A stretch of 64,000 nucleotides of DNA from Flavobacteriaceae bacterium (lineage in GTDB: Bacteria > Bacteroidota > Bacteroidia > Flavobacteriales > Flavobacteriaceae): the NCBI GenBank assembly GCA_026710085.1, contig JAPORT010000005.1, positions 47,980 through 111,979 on the forward strand. The letters run 5' to 3'. Under the pieces are notes generated by a model, which worked only from the letters and a program-made list of their open reading frames with translations, had not been told where the DNA came from and did not search any database. Position numbers and translations under genes: made by a program. The stretch's first letter is position 1, and each line of letters begins with the position of its first letter. Positions 33,968 through 44,456 of the stretch are shown piece after piece.

Positions 33968-34723
33968 ATGCAAATCAGTTTTTCATTTCAATTAATATCT
34001 AATATCACTTTTCCAGTCTTTATTTTTTTATCGTTGACTACCTGTGCCCAAAAGCAAGTTCTTTCTATTCAAGAAATTGTCGATAAATCAATTAAGGCTC
34101 ACGGTCATGAAAAATTTGAAAAGATCCATTTAGAATTTATTTTTCGGGATTACCATTATACATTACATCGGGATACCATGCAAACGATTTACTCACGTCA
34201 GACGGTCGTTGACTCCCTAACGATTAAAGATATTTATCCAACCAATGGTCGACTTGTGCGCTATGTCAATGAACAACCTATCGAGTTAAATGATAGTATT
34301 ATCGATTTATATCAAAGTTCATTAAATGCGGTTATGTATTTTATGGAATTACCATACAAACTCAATGATTCTCCTGTGATTAAAGAATTAAAAAGTGAAA
34401 AAGAAATTGATGGCAGAAAGTACTACACATTTGAAGTGACATTCCAAGGAAATGATACACACGAAGATGTTTATTATTATTGGATTGACAAAGAAACCTA
34501 TCTCATTGATTATTTTGCCTACTCATTCCTTAACGATGGTGGGGGAACTCGATTTCGGAAAGCCATCAATCGACGCAACATCAATGATGTCATCTTCCAA
34601 GATTATGAAAATTATCGTCCTGAAGAAAAATTTGTCCCTTTGGAAAATCTCCCTGATTTACTAGTCGATAATCAGTTAATACTAGTTTCTCAGGTTATCA
34701 AAGAAAATATTTCGATTCACTGA
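33968..34723 (+). CDS. DUF6503 family exported protein
   Basis: Protein of 251 residues with a signal sequence (FPVFIFLSLTTCAQ) that may be a lipoprotein signal. The core matches the DUF6503 pattern: IVDKSIKAHG, EIDGRKYYTFEVTFQGND, DVYYYWIDKETYLIDYFAYS and GGGTRFRKAINRR. This resembles LolA/LolB-like beta sheets, but function is unknown. It is common in Bacteroidota. Confidence 0.75.
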   Translation: MQISFSFQLISNITFPVFIFLSLTTCAQKQVLSIQEIVDKSIKAHGHEKFEKIHLEFIFRDYHYTLHRDTMQTIYSRQTVVDSLTIKDIYPTNGRLVRYVNEQPIELNDSIIDLYQSSLNAVMYFMELPYKLNDSPVIKELKSEKEIDGRKYYTFEVTFQGNDTHEDVYYYWIDKETYLIDYFAYSFLNDGGGTRFRKAINRRNINDVIFQDYENYRPEEKFVPLENLPDLLVDNQLILVSQVIKENISIH

Positions 34724-34805
34724 AAAGTATGAAACAACTTGTGCTTCCAAATGAATTAGGGAATCCCATTTATTCACGATTATTGATCTGAATTTCAATG
34801 ATGAT

Positions 34806-35570
34806 TTATTGAGTTGGTCTTATTCGAGAAATAAAATGATTGACTAAATTAATCAGTAAGTAGCAACATACGATTAATGGAATTGCCAGTAATTGATAGA
34901 AAAAAAGCAATGCTAATGACACGACATAGAGAATCCATTCACCGATTGATTGATTCTTATTGAATGTAAGTTTGAGTTTAAACATTTTCAAGGGCATTAA
35001 AACTAAAAAACAACCAATCAAACTGATGATGGCTATTGGGATGATAGATTCTTGAAATTGGTGTGACAAATCAAAATGCGGATGTTGAAAAAGTAGTGGT
35101 AGTGGTACCATCAGCAAGGCTAAAGCAGGAGATGGTAATCCATTAAAAATTTCTTTTTGATTCTCTGAAGAATTGAATTTAGCTAATCGATAAGCAACAC
35201 ATAGAGTCATCGCAAAAGGAATGACTGATAGGGGTAGCCATTGGAATTCAACAGAAAGTCCAAAAAAATCAAAAACGATGTCCCTGTTCTTATCCATAAT
35301 CCGATTGAAAGTATACTCCGCATGAAGGATAATAGCTGGAGTCAGACCAAAACTGACTAAATCAGCTAATGCATCTAGTTGTTTCCCAAGTCTACTCTCG
35401 GCGTTGAATCTTCGAGCTATACTTCCATCCAATAAATCAAAAAGAGCACACAATAACAAACAGATAACGGCACCTGATATGATGTTCCAAAAACTAAAAA
35501 CGCAAGCAATACAACCAAAAAAAAGATTAAGCAATGTGAGACTATTCGGCAAAATAGACTTTGATTTCAT
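34806..35570 (-). CDS. pssA: CDP-diacylglycerol--serine O-phosphatidyltransferase
   Basis: Inner-membrane enzyme (254 residues) that makes phosphatidylserine, the precursor of phosphatidylethanolamine. The CDP-alcohol phosphotransferase signature is complete: DLLDGSIARRFNAESRLGKQ followed by LDALADLVSFG (D-G-x2-A-R-x8-G-x3-D-x3-D). Several membrane helices follow. It is divergent from lnt, with 50 bases between starts. Confidence 0.93.
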   Translation of the reverse strand: MKSKSILPNSLTLLNLFFGCIACVFSFWNIISGAVICLLLCALFDLLDGSIARRFNAESRLGKQLDALADLVSFGLTPAIILHAEYTFNRIMDKNRDIVFDFFGLSVEFQWLPLSVIPFAMTLCVAYRLAKFNSSENQKEIFNGLPSPALALLMVPLPLLFQHPHFDLSHQFQESIIPIAIISLIGCFLVLMPLKMFKLKLTFNKNQSIGEWILYVVSLALLFFYQLLAIPLIVCCYLLINLVNHFISRIRPTQ

Positions 35571-35620
35571 GAATTGAGATTTTAACAGATGATGCCAACT
35601 AAGATAATTAATTTTGCTGC

Positions 35621-37267
35621 ATGCTAGTTAAATCTCCCCTATTTGCATCTCTTTGTTCCGCAATTCTTCTGATTTTGTGTTGGCCTACATGGGGGATTCC
35701 AATTTGGAGTTTTTTTGCTCTGATACCTCTATTTATAATTGAAGATCGAATCAGAAAAGATCATAAATCATTTAAAAAACTTCGCTTTTTTCTACTTTGT
35801 TATTTAACCTTTCTTTTATGGAATTTGGGAACCACTTGGTGGATTGTCAATGCAACGGTCTTTGGGATGGTTTTTGCTGTTTTGTGTAACAGTCTTTTTT
35901 TCGCTTTATTATTTCTGTTTTTTTACTGGGCAAAATCCCGAAGTAGTCCAAAACTTGCCTATCTCTTTTTAATTTCTCTTTGGTTGTGTTTTGAAAAACT
36001 ACACCTTCACTGGGATCTCTCTTGGCCTTGGTTGAACTTAGGTAATGTCTTTTCTGAATGGATTTGGATGATACAGTGGTATGAATTCACTGGGGTTTTT
36101 GGAGGAACTTTATGGATTTTAATACTCAATGTATGGTTTTATGAAGTGTTCAAAAAGGTCAGTCTTGAGTTTGATGTAAAAAAAATGGTGAAACAATCCA
36201 TTTTTCCCATATCATTCATTTTTATTCCCTGTTTGATATCGCTTTTCATGTATACACGTTCTGAAAATCAAGTAGAGGAAGTCCGCGTTTTACTTCTTCA
36301 ACCGAATATCGATTCATATGACGATAAATATTCTCAGAGTAATTTGGAATTTTTAGACCTTCTCGCTGAAATGACCTACCAAGAACTTAGTAATGGCTAT
36401 GATATTGTTGTTACTCCTGAAACCTATTTTGCTGAAGGAAATGGAGAACCTATGGAGCATTTTCCTTTGAGTGATATTTATAATCATCTTTTAAACTATT
36501 TATCAGCATATCCCAATACCCAATTATTAAGTGGATTTCAATTTTATCGTACCTACAAAACCCAACAAAGGCCTCATTTAAGTTCTCATTGGCTACGGGA
36601 CAGTCTTTGGGTTGATTTTTATAATTCGGCAATTGATTTGCAATGGGGATTTCCCGTTGAGTATTATCATAAATCAAAATTAGTGGTTGGAGTCGAAAAC
36701 TTACCATTTAAAAAAATCATCAGGCCATTGTTCGGAGATGCTTTAATCAATCTTGGAGGGACTATTGTCAGCAGAACCACTCAGAAAGATCGTAGTGTCT
36801 TTTCTCATGGCACTAAAAGGATTAATTCGGGTCCGATTATTTGTTATGAATCCATCTATGGTGAATTTGTCACGGGATATATTCGAAATGGAGCAAACTT
36901 ATTAGCGGTATTGACGAATGATTCTTGGTGGGGAAAGACACCAGGACATAAACAATTATTAAGTTACACTCGTTTACGAGCTATTGAAACTAGGCGAAAC
37001 ATCATACGAAGTGCAAACACTGGAATTTCGGCCATCATCGATTCTAAAGGAAGAATCACATCTCAATTAGATTATAATCAAAAAGGAATTCTAACGGGTA
37101 GAGCATATACCAGTGATAAAAAAACTTTTTATGTTACCTATGGTGATTATTTATATCGTATTTCTGGACTTGTGCTTCTATTAATTGCATTACATCTATT
37201 CAGCATTGAGTTGAAAAAAATCAATTTTAGAAAGAAAAATGCTAAAGTTCCATCAGGCACACGTTGA
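35621..37267 (+). CDS. lnt: Apolipoprotein N-acyltransferase
   Basis: Inner-membrane enzyme (548 residues) that adds the third acyl chain to lipoproteins. N-terminal membrane helices are followed by a periplasmic nitrilase-like domain with the Glu in VVTPETYFAEG, the Lys in YYHKSKLVVGVE and the Cys in GPIICYESIYG, then a last helix. All three catalytic residues are present. Many predicted lipoproteins in this window are likely substrates. Confidence 0.93.
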   Translation: MLVKSPLFASLCSAILLILCWPTWGIPIWSFFALIPLFIIEDRIRKDHKSFKKLRFFLLCYLTFLLWNLGTTWWIVNATVFGMVFAVLCNSLFFALLFLFFYWAKSRSSPKLAYLFLISLWLCFEKLHLHWDLSWPWLNLGNVFSEWIWMIQWYEFTGVFGGTLWILILNVWFYEVFKKVSLEFDVKKMVKQSIFPISFIFIPCLISLFMYTRSENQVEEVRVLLLQPNIDSYDDKYSQSNLEFLDLLAEMTYQELSNGYDIVVTPETYFAEGNGEPMEHFPLSDIYNHLLNYLSAYPNTQLLSGFQFYRTYKTQQRPHLSSHWLRDSLWVDFYNSAIDLQWGFPVEYYHKSKLVVGVENLPFKKIIRPLFGDALINLGGTIVSRTTQKDRSVFSHGTKRINSGPIICYESIYGEFVTGYIRNGANLLAVLTNDSWWGKTPGHKQLLSYTRLRAIETRRNIIRSANTGISAIIDSKGRITSQLDYNQKGILTGRAYTSDKKTFYVTYGDYLYRISGLVLLLIALHLFSIELKKINFRKKNAKVPSGTR

Positions 37268-37708
37268 AGATTTATCTTGAATTGGTGTCATTAAGAAAAT
37301 ACAACTTGAACTGATTTTTATCTTCAACTTATGATCGGCGAGCGAAGAATTGAATCGGCAATACTCATCGTTCTTTTGTTTTATTGCTTGTGTAGATAAT
37401 AACTTGTCATACTATTTCAGAAATTCAGGAAGGTTTGTTTGATTCTAGAAGCTAGGGTCATTGATGAGAACTAAAAAATAAGATTGGTTGGTTGTGATTA
37501 TTCTTAATGGCTAGCTTCTCCTTTAAATTCAGCGGCTGTATTTCAATGAATTAGTTTTTAGCATTTCATTTCTATTAACTCTTTTTTATTCATCAGATAC
37601 ATTACTATTATAGAGCTAGTTGTTAAACTTGTAGTCTATTCATTAAATACTTCAATCTTTTTGCTTTATTTTTTGGAAATTTTTAGTTTTGCAAAAAATT
37701 AAAAATCC
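37268..37708. other. Intergenic region with a promoter at its end
   Basis: About 440 bases. The only recognised feature is the promoter at 37661-37691. An 8-base inverted repeat (GAAGCTAG at 37448, CTAGCTTC at 37511) is too widely spaced to be meaningful. Confidence 0.5.
37661..37691 (+). promoter_or_regulatory. Bacteroidota-type promoter (TTG, 20 bases, TAGTTTTG)
   Basis: TTG at 37661-37663 and TAGTTTTG at 37684-37691 are 20 bases apart, matching the -33/-7 promoter layout of the phylum. The start codon of the DUF2795 gene is 18 bases downstream. Confidence 0.6.
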
Positions 37709-37930
37709 ATGTATTGGACCCTTGAATTAGCATCCTATTTAAGTGATGCCCCTTGGCCTGCAACAAAAGATGAATTGATTGATTTTGCAATTCGAACAGG
37801 CGCTCCACTAGAAGTTGTTGAAAATCTTCAAGCGATGGAAGATGAAGGCGAATACTATGATTCGATAGAAGAAATCTGGCCTGATTTTCCATCAAAAGAA
37901 GACTACTTGTGGAATGAAGACGAGTATTGA
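37709..37930 (+). CDS. DUF2795 domain protein
   Basis: Small acidic protein (73 residues): WTLELASYLSDAPWPATKDE, LIDFAIRTGAPLEVVENL and EDEGEYYDSIEEIWPDFP match the DUF2795 family, which is highly conserved in Bacteroidota. No signal peptide. Function is unknown. It has its own well-formed promoter and stands alone upstream of secA. Confidence 0.9.
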   Translation: MYWTLELASYLSDAPWPATKDELIDFAIRTGAPLEVVENLQAMEDEGEYYDSIEEIWPDFPSKEDYLWNEDEY

Positions 37931-38165
37931 TGTTTTTTGATAAAAACAAGTTGAGAATACCCTTCTATGAATACTAGTTTTCAAAGACTGCCCGCCATTC
38001 ATTGAACTTATTGAGATCATCGATCTTTTAAATTATTTTATTCTTCACTTGATTAGATAAAATCTATGGTTTATTTTTAACGAAGTATGAGCCATCATAT
38101 ATTCAAGGTTTTGAATCATATAAAGGTTATTTTCCCCAATTTTGATTGAAAATACTTAAAAACTT

Positions 38166-41100
38166 ATGCTGAATTCGCTACTCAAGGTTTTTGTTGGTGA
38201 TAAGACAAAAAAAGATTTAAAGAAACTGTGGCCACTAGTCCAAGAAATCAAATCTTTTGAAAGTCAATACAAAAAACTTTCTCATGATGAGTTAAGACAA
38301 AAAACCCTTGAATTCAAGAGGGAAATCGAAAAAGCTAGAAAACCTCTGCGGAAATCAATTGATGAGCTAAACGAGAAAGTTTCACAAACTGAAGATTTAA
38401 ATGAAAAAGAATCAATTTACCAAGAAATCGATCAGATCGAAACTCAGATACATAAAACGATTGATGAATTGCTATTTGAGATGATGCCCCGAGCCTATGC
38501 TTTAATCAAAGAAACGGCGACTCGGTTCTACCATCACAAAAGCATCTCCGTCAAAACCACTCCTCATGATCGTTTATTGGCATCAAAGCACGATTACTTG
38601 GAATTAAATAGTGAATTAACCATTTGGCATCATCACTGGGATGCTGCAGGGAAACCAATTATTTGGGATATGATTCATTATGATGTGCAGTTATTAGGAG
38701 GAATCGTTTTGCATCAAGGAAAAATTGCTGAAATGCAAACAGGAGAAGGAAAAACCTTGGTAGCAACACTTCCTGTATATCTCAATGCACTGACAGGCAA
38801 TGGAGTGCATATTGTTACCGTTAATGATTATTTGGCCAAGAGAGATAGTGCATGGATGGCTCCTATTTTTGAATTTCATGGGCTAACAATCGATTGCATT
38901 GACCATCACAAGCCAAATAGTCCTGAAAGAAGAGCTGCTTATCAAGCAGACATTACCTATGGAACGAATAATGAATTCGGATTTGATTATCTGAGAGATA
39001 ATATGGCTCATTCTATTGAAGATTTGGTGCAACGAAAACATCATTACGCTATTGTGGATGAAGTGGATTCAGTCCTCATCGACGATGCTCGAACGCCCTT
39101 GATTATTTCTGGCCCGACTCAAAGCGATGACCGACAGGAATTTGATGATTTAAAAGGAAAAGTAAGTTCTCTTGTAGCCAAACAAAGGACGATGTTAAAC
39201 TCCGTATTATCACAAGCTCGAATGCTCATCAAAGAAGGGGATGTTAAACAAGGAGGGCTTCTTTTGCTTCGAGTTCATAGGGGACTCCCAAAGCACAAAG
39301 CTTTAATTAAGTTTTTAAGTCAAGAAGGAATCAGACAACTACTTCAAAAAACGGAAAACTTTTACATGCAAGATAACAATCGGGAAATGCCAAAAGTAGA
39401 TGCGGAACTTTATTTTGTCATCGAAGAAAAAAACAATCAGATCGATCTAACAGATAAAGGAATTGAGTATCTATCTCAAGACACGGAAGACAAAAACTTT
39501 TTTGTATTGCCTGATATCGGTATTGAAATTGTCAAAATTCAACAAAAAAATCTCGAACCCCAAAAAGAAACAGAATTAAAGCAACAACTTTTCCAAGATT
39601 TTGAGATAAAAAGTGAACGCATTCACACAATGAATCAACTATTAAAAGCATACACTTTGTTTGAAAAAGACACCCAATACGTTGTCATTGAAAATAAAGT
39701 TAAAATAGTAGATGAACAAACTGGACGAATCATGGAAGGAAGGCGCTATTCCGATGGTTTACATCAAGCTATTGAGGCCAAAGAAAATGTGAATGTTGAA
39801 GCGGCGACTCAAACCTTTGCGACCATAACTCTCCAAAATTATTTTAGAAAATACCACAAATTAGCTGGAATGACCGGTACGGCAAGCACTGAAGCAGGAG
39901 AATTTTGGCAGATCTACAAACTTGATGTTGTTGAAATCCCCACGAACAAAGTGATTTCAAGGAAAGATAAAAATGATTTGATTTACAAGACAAAACGAGA
40001 AAAATATAAGGCCGTTATCCAAAATGTATCCAATCTTTCCAAAGAAGGAAGACCTGTATTAATCGGTACCACATCTGTAGAAATTTCTGAATTAATTAGT
40101 AAAATGTTAGTTGTTGGCAAAATCAAACACAATGTCTTGAATGCCAAACTTCATAAAAAAGAAGCTCAAATCGTTGCCGAAGCTGGGAATCCAGGTGTTG
40201 TTACGATTGCCACCAACATGGCTGGTCGAGGGACCGATATCAAATTGACCCAAGAGGTCATTAATGCAGGAGGATTAGCGATTGTCGGAACTGAAAGGCA
40301 TGACTCTAGAAGAGTGGATCGACAATTGCGAGGCCGTGCTGGTCGACAAGGAGATCCTGGAAGTTCTCAATTCTATGTTTCCTTAGAAGATAATCTGATG
40401 CGATTATTTGGATCAGAAAGAGTTTCTAAAATAATGGATCGACTTGGACTTAAAGAAGGAGAAGTGATCCAACACTCCATGATGACTCGATCAATTGAAA
40501 GAGCTCAAAAAAAGGTGGAAGAAAATAATTTTGGAATCAGAAAACGATTGCTTGAGTATGATGATGTTATGAGTGCTCAAAGAGAAGTGATCTATAAAAG
40601 AAGGAGACATGCTCTCGAAAGCAAAAGACTCAAATTTGATATTCTCAACTTGATTTTTGATACTTGTGAAGAAGTCCTCTTAAAATCAAAACCAAATAAT
40701 GATTACAACGAATTTGAAATTGATGTCATCAGTCGTTTTGCTCTGAACTTACCAGTTGATAAGCAGCAATTTGAAAATGATTCAGAAAGTAGATTAACGG
40801 CTCTTCTTTACAATAGTGTTTTAGAACGATATGAGCAAAGATGTCGCATCAACACATCACTAGCTTACCAAGTCATTAAAAATGTTGTTGAAAATCAAAG
40901 TCGGAATTATAAAAGAATCATCATTCCGTTCACAAATGGTGTGAGAACCATCAATGTCGTCACCGATTTACAAAATGCATATAACACTAAAGGTGAAAAT
41001 TTAGTGGATGAAATGGAATGTAAAATCTCACTTGCACTCATTGATGAGGCCTGGAAAAATCATTTAAGAAAAATGGATGAATTAAAACAGTCCGTGCAAC

Positions 41101-41522
41101 TCGCTGTTCACGAGCAAAAAGATCCTCTTTTAATTTACAAATTTGAATCTTTTGAACTATTTCAGGCAATGATTAATGATCTTAATCGAGAAATAGCCTC
41201 TTTTTTAATAAAAGGGTCGATTCCCATTCAAGCAAATGAAAATGTTAAAGAAGCGACAACGTCACAAAGGAAACAGAATTATCGAGAATCCAAAGACCAA
41301 AGCTTCAATTCACAACAACTCGCTGAAATGAATCGGCAATCTGGCGGCCAAACTCAAAGACCTATTGAAAAAGTGGAAACTTTCAAGCGTGATACTGAAA
41401 AAATTGGTCGAAATGAAATGGTACAATTGACCAATGTGTCCTCTGGTGAAATCAAAAGCATGAAATACAAACGAGCATTACCTTTGATTGAATCAGGCTC
41501 GTGGGTATTGGATAATGTTTGA
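38166..41522 (+). CDS. secA: Preprotein translocase ATPase SecA
   Basis: Motor of the Sec export pathway (1118 residues, longer than the ~900 of E. coli). Walker A MQTGEGKTLVATLP, DEVDSVLIDDARTPLIISGP, TTSVEISELISK, NMAGRGTDIKL and RGRAGRQGDPGSSQF are intact. A large insertion after the DEVD region (about residues 330-450) and a C-terminus without the zinc-binding Cys motif (ending MKYKRALPLIESG) are both typical of Bacteroidota SecA. It is monocistronic here. Confidence 0.97.
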   Translation: MLNSLLKVFVGDKTKKDLKKLWPLVQEIKSFESQYKKLSHDELRQKTLEFKREIEKARKPLRKSIDELNEKVSQTEDLNEKESIYQEIDQIETQIHKTIDELLFEMMPRAYALIKETATRFYHHKSISVKTTPHDRLLASKHDYLELNSELTIWHHHWDAAGKPIIWDMIHYDVQLLGGIVLHQGKIAEMQTGEGKTLVATLPVYLNALTGNGVHIVTVNDYLAKRDSAWMAPIFEFHGLTIDCIDHHKPNSPERRAAYQADITYGTNNEFGFDYLRDNMAHSIEDLVQRKHHYAIVDEVDSVLIDDARTPLIISGPTQSDDRQEFDDLKGKVSSLVAKQRTMLNSVLSQARMLIKEGDVKQGGLLLLRVHRGLPKHKALIKFLSQEGIRQLLQKTENFYMQDNNREMPKVDAELYFVIEEKNNQIDLTDKGIEYLSQDTEDKNFFVLPDIGIEIVKIQQKNLEPQKETELKQQLFQDFEIKSERIHTMNQLLKAYTLFEKDTQYVVIENKVKIVDEQTGRIMEGRRYSDGLHQAIEAKENVNVEAATQTFATITLQNYFRKYHKLAGMTGTASTEAGEFWQIYKLDVVEIPTNKVISRKDKNDLIYKTKREKYKAVIQNVSNLSKEGRPVLIGTTSVEISELISKMLVVGKIKHNVLNAKLHKKEAQIVAEAGNPGVVTIATNMAGRGTDIKLTQEVINAGGLAIVGTERHDSRRVDRQLRGRAGRQGDPGSSQFYVSLEDNLMRLFGSERVSKIMDRLGLKEGEVIQHSMMTRSIERAQKKVEENNFGIRKRLLEYDDVMSAQREVIYKRRRHALESKRLKFDILNLIFDTCEEVLLKSKPNNDYNEFEIDVISRFALNLPVDKQQFENDSESRLTALLYNSVLERYEQRCRINTSLAYQVIKNVVENQSRNYKRIIIPFTNGVRTINVVTDLQNAYNTKGENLVDEMECKISLALIDEAWKNHLRKMDELKQSVQLAVHEQKDPLLIYKFESFELFQAMINDLNREIASFLIKGSIPIQANENVKEATTSQRKQNYRESKDQSFNSQQLAEMNRQSGGQTQRPIEKVETFKRDTEKIGRNEMVQLTNVSSGEIKSMKYKRALPLIESGSWVLDNV

Positions 41523-41569
41523 GTGAATTTGGGTTTTTCAATAGTTTTTATAAACTAATTGATTGAATT

Positions 41570-42748
41570 ATGGAAAAACATTGTTCAATGATATTGATTG
41601 GCCCCGCATTCCCTTACCGAGGGGGAATTTCTGAAACACAACATCAATTTGCATCCGCTCTAGTTCAAAAGGGATGCAACATTCAACTTTGGACTTTTAC
41701 AACATTATATCCACGATTTTTATTTCCAGGAAGTTCACAATATTCTTCTGATTCCACAAATAACGGATTAAATGCTTTACGAAAAGTTCATGCCTATAAT
41801 CCGAAGAATTGGAAAATCATAGCACAGGAAATTAACTACATCAATCCTCAAGTGGTTGTCTTTAGATATTACACTCCATATTTATCGTTCTGTTATTGGG
41901 GGATCATGAAGTATTTAAATCAGAAAATTTTAAGAATCGGATTTGTTGATAATTGGATTGCACATGAAAAGAGATGGATTGATGGCCTTTTAAATCAATT
42001 ATTTGGAAAAGGCATCGATAAGTTCTCAGCCTTTTCTGAAAATGTCGCTTCAGAAATTGCTTCTAGCATTCATTCCAAGCCCATATGGTATGCACAACAC
42101 CCCATCGCTAAAGATTTACCCCCAAAAATGCAAAAGACTAAAGCAAGAAAACAGTTGGGGTGGAACGTATCGTCTCATATCGTTTTATTTTATGGGATCA
42201 TTCGAAAATACAAAGGATTGGATTTACTGCTGAAATCATTGTCAAGAGATTTGCTGGACTCCAAAAACATAGAACTTAAAATAGTTGGTGACTGTTATCA
42301 AAAGAAAACATATTACCGACATTTGATTCAAAAAAAGAACCTAGAACAAAAAATCCAATGTTATTTTGAGTTTGCTGATCAATCAATGACTCAGCTTGTT
42401 TTTTCAGCGGCTGATTTATTGGTTCTCCCCTATCGTTCTACGTCACAAAGTGGAATCATTCCTCTCTCATATCATTATGACTTGCCTTTGGTTGTGAGTA
42501 ATGTCAAAGGAATTGCTCAAATAATTCAAAAAGACCAAACTGGATTCATTTCTGAAAATTTTCCGAATGATATCTCCCAAAAAATTGTAACCGCATTGCA
42601 AAAAGAAAATCTTATCCATTTTAAAACCAACATTAGTCGATGTAAAAAATCCTATGATTGGGATGATTTTACAGAAAAATGGTTAGCTTACGTAGATTCT
42701 AATGAACCCCAAACGCAACCAAAAAAAATCTTTTCTGACGATACATGA
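41570..42748 (+). CDS. Glycosyltransferase family 4 protein
   Basis: GT-B fold glycosyltransferase (392 residues). The N-terminal acceptor domain begins MILIGPAFPYRGGISETQHQ; the C-terminal donor domain includes LFYGIIRKYKGLDLLLKSL and AADLLVLPYRSTSQSGIIPL. An internal Met (codon 7) is an alternative start. It probably builds a surface glycan or modifies lipid. Sugar and acceptor are unknown; no glycan cluster surrounds it. Confidence 0.83.
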   Translation: MEKHCSMILIGPAFPYRGGISETQHQFASALVQKGCNIQLWTFTTLYPRFLFPGSSQYSSDSTNNGLNALRKVHAYNPKNWKIIAQEINYINPQVVVFRYYTPYLSFCYWGIMKYLNQKILRIGFVDNWIAHEKRWIDGLLNQLFGKGIDKFSAFSENVASEIASSIHSKPIWYAQHPIAKDLPPKMQKTKARKQLGWNVSSHIVLFYGIIRKYKGLDLLLKSLSRDLLDSKNIELKIVGDCYQKKTYYRHLIQKKNLEQKIQCYFEFADQSMTQLVFSAADLLVLPYRSTSQSGIIPLSYHYDLPLVVSNVKGIAQIIQKDQTGFISENFPNDISQKIVTALQKENLIHFKTNISRCKKSYDWDDFTEKWLAYVDSNEPQTQPKKIFSDDT

Positions 42749-42785
42749 ATGATTCGATTGACTACTTTTATTCAAAATTCAAGCT

Positions 42786-43190
42786 GTGATCCTTCATCCT
42801 TTTCTTTTGTTTGCTGGAAATGCTCATCAAGTCATTGAATTCTATTGTCAAGCATTGGGTTTAACATGTACTTTCAAAAATACTTACGAAAATTCTCCCA
42901 TCAAAGTTCCTTCATCACAAAAACAATGGATTTTGCATTCTGAATTATCTTTCAATAATCAACCTTTTTTGATGATTGCAGATGTCGATTCGACTGAAAG
43001 TGGCAACAAAATTTCATTGAGTTTAAATTTTAGAAATTTGGATGAAATGAAACAAAAGTTTCAATACCTTTCATTTAAAGGTAAGATAACCAAACCCATT
43101 GAACGCCAATTTTGGAAAGCTCACTATGGAGAACTCAAAGACCAATTTGGTGTCTATTGGATGTTTAATTGCCAAAATAAAATTTCATAA
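42786..43190 (+). CDS. VOC family (PhnB-like) protein
   Basis: Protein of 134 residues with a glyoxalase/dioxygenase-type fold. LLFAGNAHQVIEFYCQALGL and AHYGELKDQFGVYWMFNC are the PhnB-like hallmarks. No ATG precedes the first strand, so GTG 42786 is the likely start. The family includes small-molecule-binding proteins and isomerases; no specific activity can be assigned. It is followed by msrA 2 bases later. Confidence 0.75.
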   Translation: MILHPFLLFAGNAHQVIEFYCQALGLTCTFKNTYENSPIKVPSSQKQWILHSELSFNNQPFLMIADVDSTESGNKISLSLNFRNLDEMKQKFQYLSFKGKITKPIERQFWKAHYGELKDQFGVYWMFNCQNKIS

Positions 43191-43219
43191 ATATGCTATC
43201 CATCATCACATTAAAGGAT

Positions 43220-43858
43220 ATGAATCTAAAAAAACAACTATTGATTGTTTGTTTCATGGTTTTTCTACCCCTTCAGTCACAATTTAGATTCCTTACAAAA
43301 ATTCCTCATTCTACGGCTTTTCAGACAACTGATAAAGCCTATTTTGCTTCGGGATGTTTTTGGTGTGTTGAACTCATCTTTGAAAGCCTCGAAGGAGTGG
43401 AAGAAGTATATTCTGGATACAGTGGTGGTCATACCAAAAACCCAAACTATCAAGCAATTGGTACCGGACGCACAGGCCATGCAGAAACCGTTGAAGTGAT
43501 TTATAATCCTCAGATTATTTCATTTGAAACATTGGTCGATGTGTTTTTTGGATCTCATGATCCAACAACAATGAATAGACAAGGGCCTGATAAAGGAACA
43601 CAATATCGATCCATTGCCTTTTATCAAACAGATCAGCAAAAATTAAAGATTGAACGTCATATTGATTTTTTGATAAAGAATCAAATAGTTAAAAATCCCA
43701 TAGTCACTGAAATCTTACCTTTTGAAAAATTTTATTATGCTGAAGAATATCATCAAGATTTTGAGCAAAAGAACCCAAATCATTCCTATGTTCGTAGGGT
43801 TTCAATTCCTCGATTTAACAAGTTTGCGGCTCAATACCCAAATCTTTTAAAAAAATGA
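43220..43858 (+). CDS. msrA: Peptide methionine sulfoxide reductase MsrA, exported
   Basis: Reduces methionine-S-sulfoxide in proteins. The catalytic segment is YFASGCFWCVELIFESLEG, with GYSGGHTKNPNYQAIGTGRT and HDPTTMNRQGPDKGTQYRS also diagnostic. ATG 43220 is preferred over 43193: it is preceded by AAAGGAT and opens directly into a signal sequence (MNLKKQLLIVCFMVFLPLQS). A periplasmic location is therefore likely, where it would repair oxidised envelope proteins. Confidence 0.92.
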   Translation: MNLKKQLLIVCFMVFLPLQSQFRFLTKIPHSTAFQTTDKAYFASGCFWCVELIFESLEGVEEVYSGYSGGHTKNPNYQAIGTGRTGHAETVEVIYNPQIISFETLVDVFFGSHDPTTMNRQGPDKGTQYRSIAFYQTDQQKLKIERHIDFLIKNQIVKNPIVTEILPFEKFYYAEEYHQDFEQKNPNHSYVRRVSIPRFNKFAAQYPNLLKK

Positions 43859-43895
43859 TGTTTGTGGTTTGTTAGTCAAGAGAGGCTGATACACT

Positions 43896-44456
43896 TCATT
43901 TCGATTGGATCAATCGGTACAGTCGAAAAAACAGATAACCATACAAACTTCCAAAAGCACCTCCAATGATGATATCGATTGGGTAATGTACCCCGATATA
44001 AACCCTACTATAAGCGATCAAAAAGGCAATGATCATCAATAGAATGGGAATCAACTTCGAATATTTTTTAATGACTAATCCAAAAAATAAGGCCAAGCCA
44101 AATGAATTGGAAGCGTGACCAGAAAAAAACCCATACTTTCCTCCACAAGTCTCTTTAACGAGTCGTACCAATCCTGTCAGGCTGGGTTCGTGACATGGTC
44201 TCAATCTTTGAACGGCATCTTTAAAAAAATTAGTTGATTGATCCGTTGCGAGAATCAACAAAAGTCCAACACCAAGAATAAGACAAGATTGTTTGATTCC
44301 TGATTTATACGTTAGATAGATAAAACAAAGGATATAGACAGTGACATTTGAAAGTATGTTGGTTAATCCCATCCAAATCCAGTCAAAAGGATCCGATCCC
44401 AAATTGTTTAGGTAAAGAAAAACTCGCTCATCGAAATCTAAAATAGATTCTAACAT
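43896..44456 (-). CDS. PAP2 family phosphatase
   Basis: Membrane phosphatase (186 residues) of the PAP2 type. Its three motifs are complete: KDAVQRLRP, FFSGHAS and SRVYIGVHYPIDIIIG, with five or six membrane helices. Likely substrates are undecaprenyl diphosphate or lipid phosphates such as phosphatidylglycerol phosphate; these cannot be told apart by sequence. Confidence 0.88.
   Translation of the reverse strand: MLESILDFDERVFLYLNNLGSDPFDWIWMGLTNILSNVTVYILCFIYLTYKSGIKQSCLILGVGLLLILATDQSTNFFKDAVQRLRPCHEPSLTGLVRLVKETCGGKYGFFSGHASNSFGLALFFGLVIKKYSKLIPILLMIIAFLIAYSRVYIGVHYPIDIIIGGAFGSLYGYLFFRLYRLIQSK

Noticed and set aside
37448..37518. Inverted repeat GAAGCTAG / CTAGCTTC
   Set aside because: Only 8 bases with a 55-base loop; expected by chance in AT-rich intergenic DNA.
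38166..41522. Large insertion and missing zinc finger in SecA, considered as unusual
   Set aside because: Both are standard for SecA in Bacteroidota.
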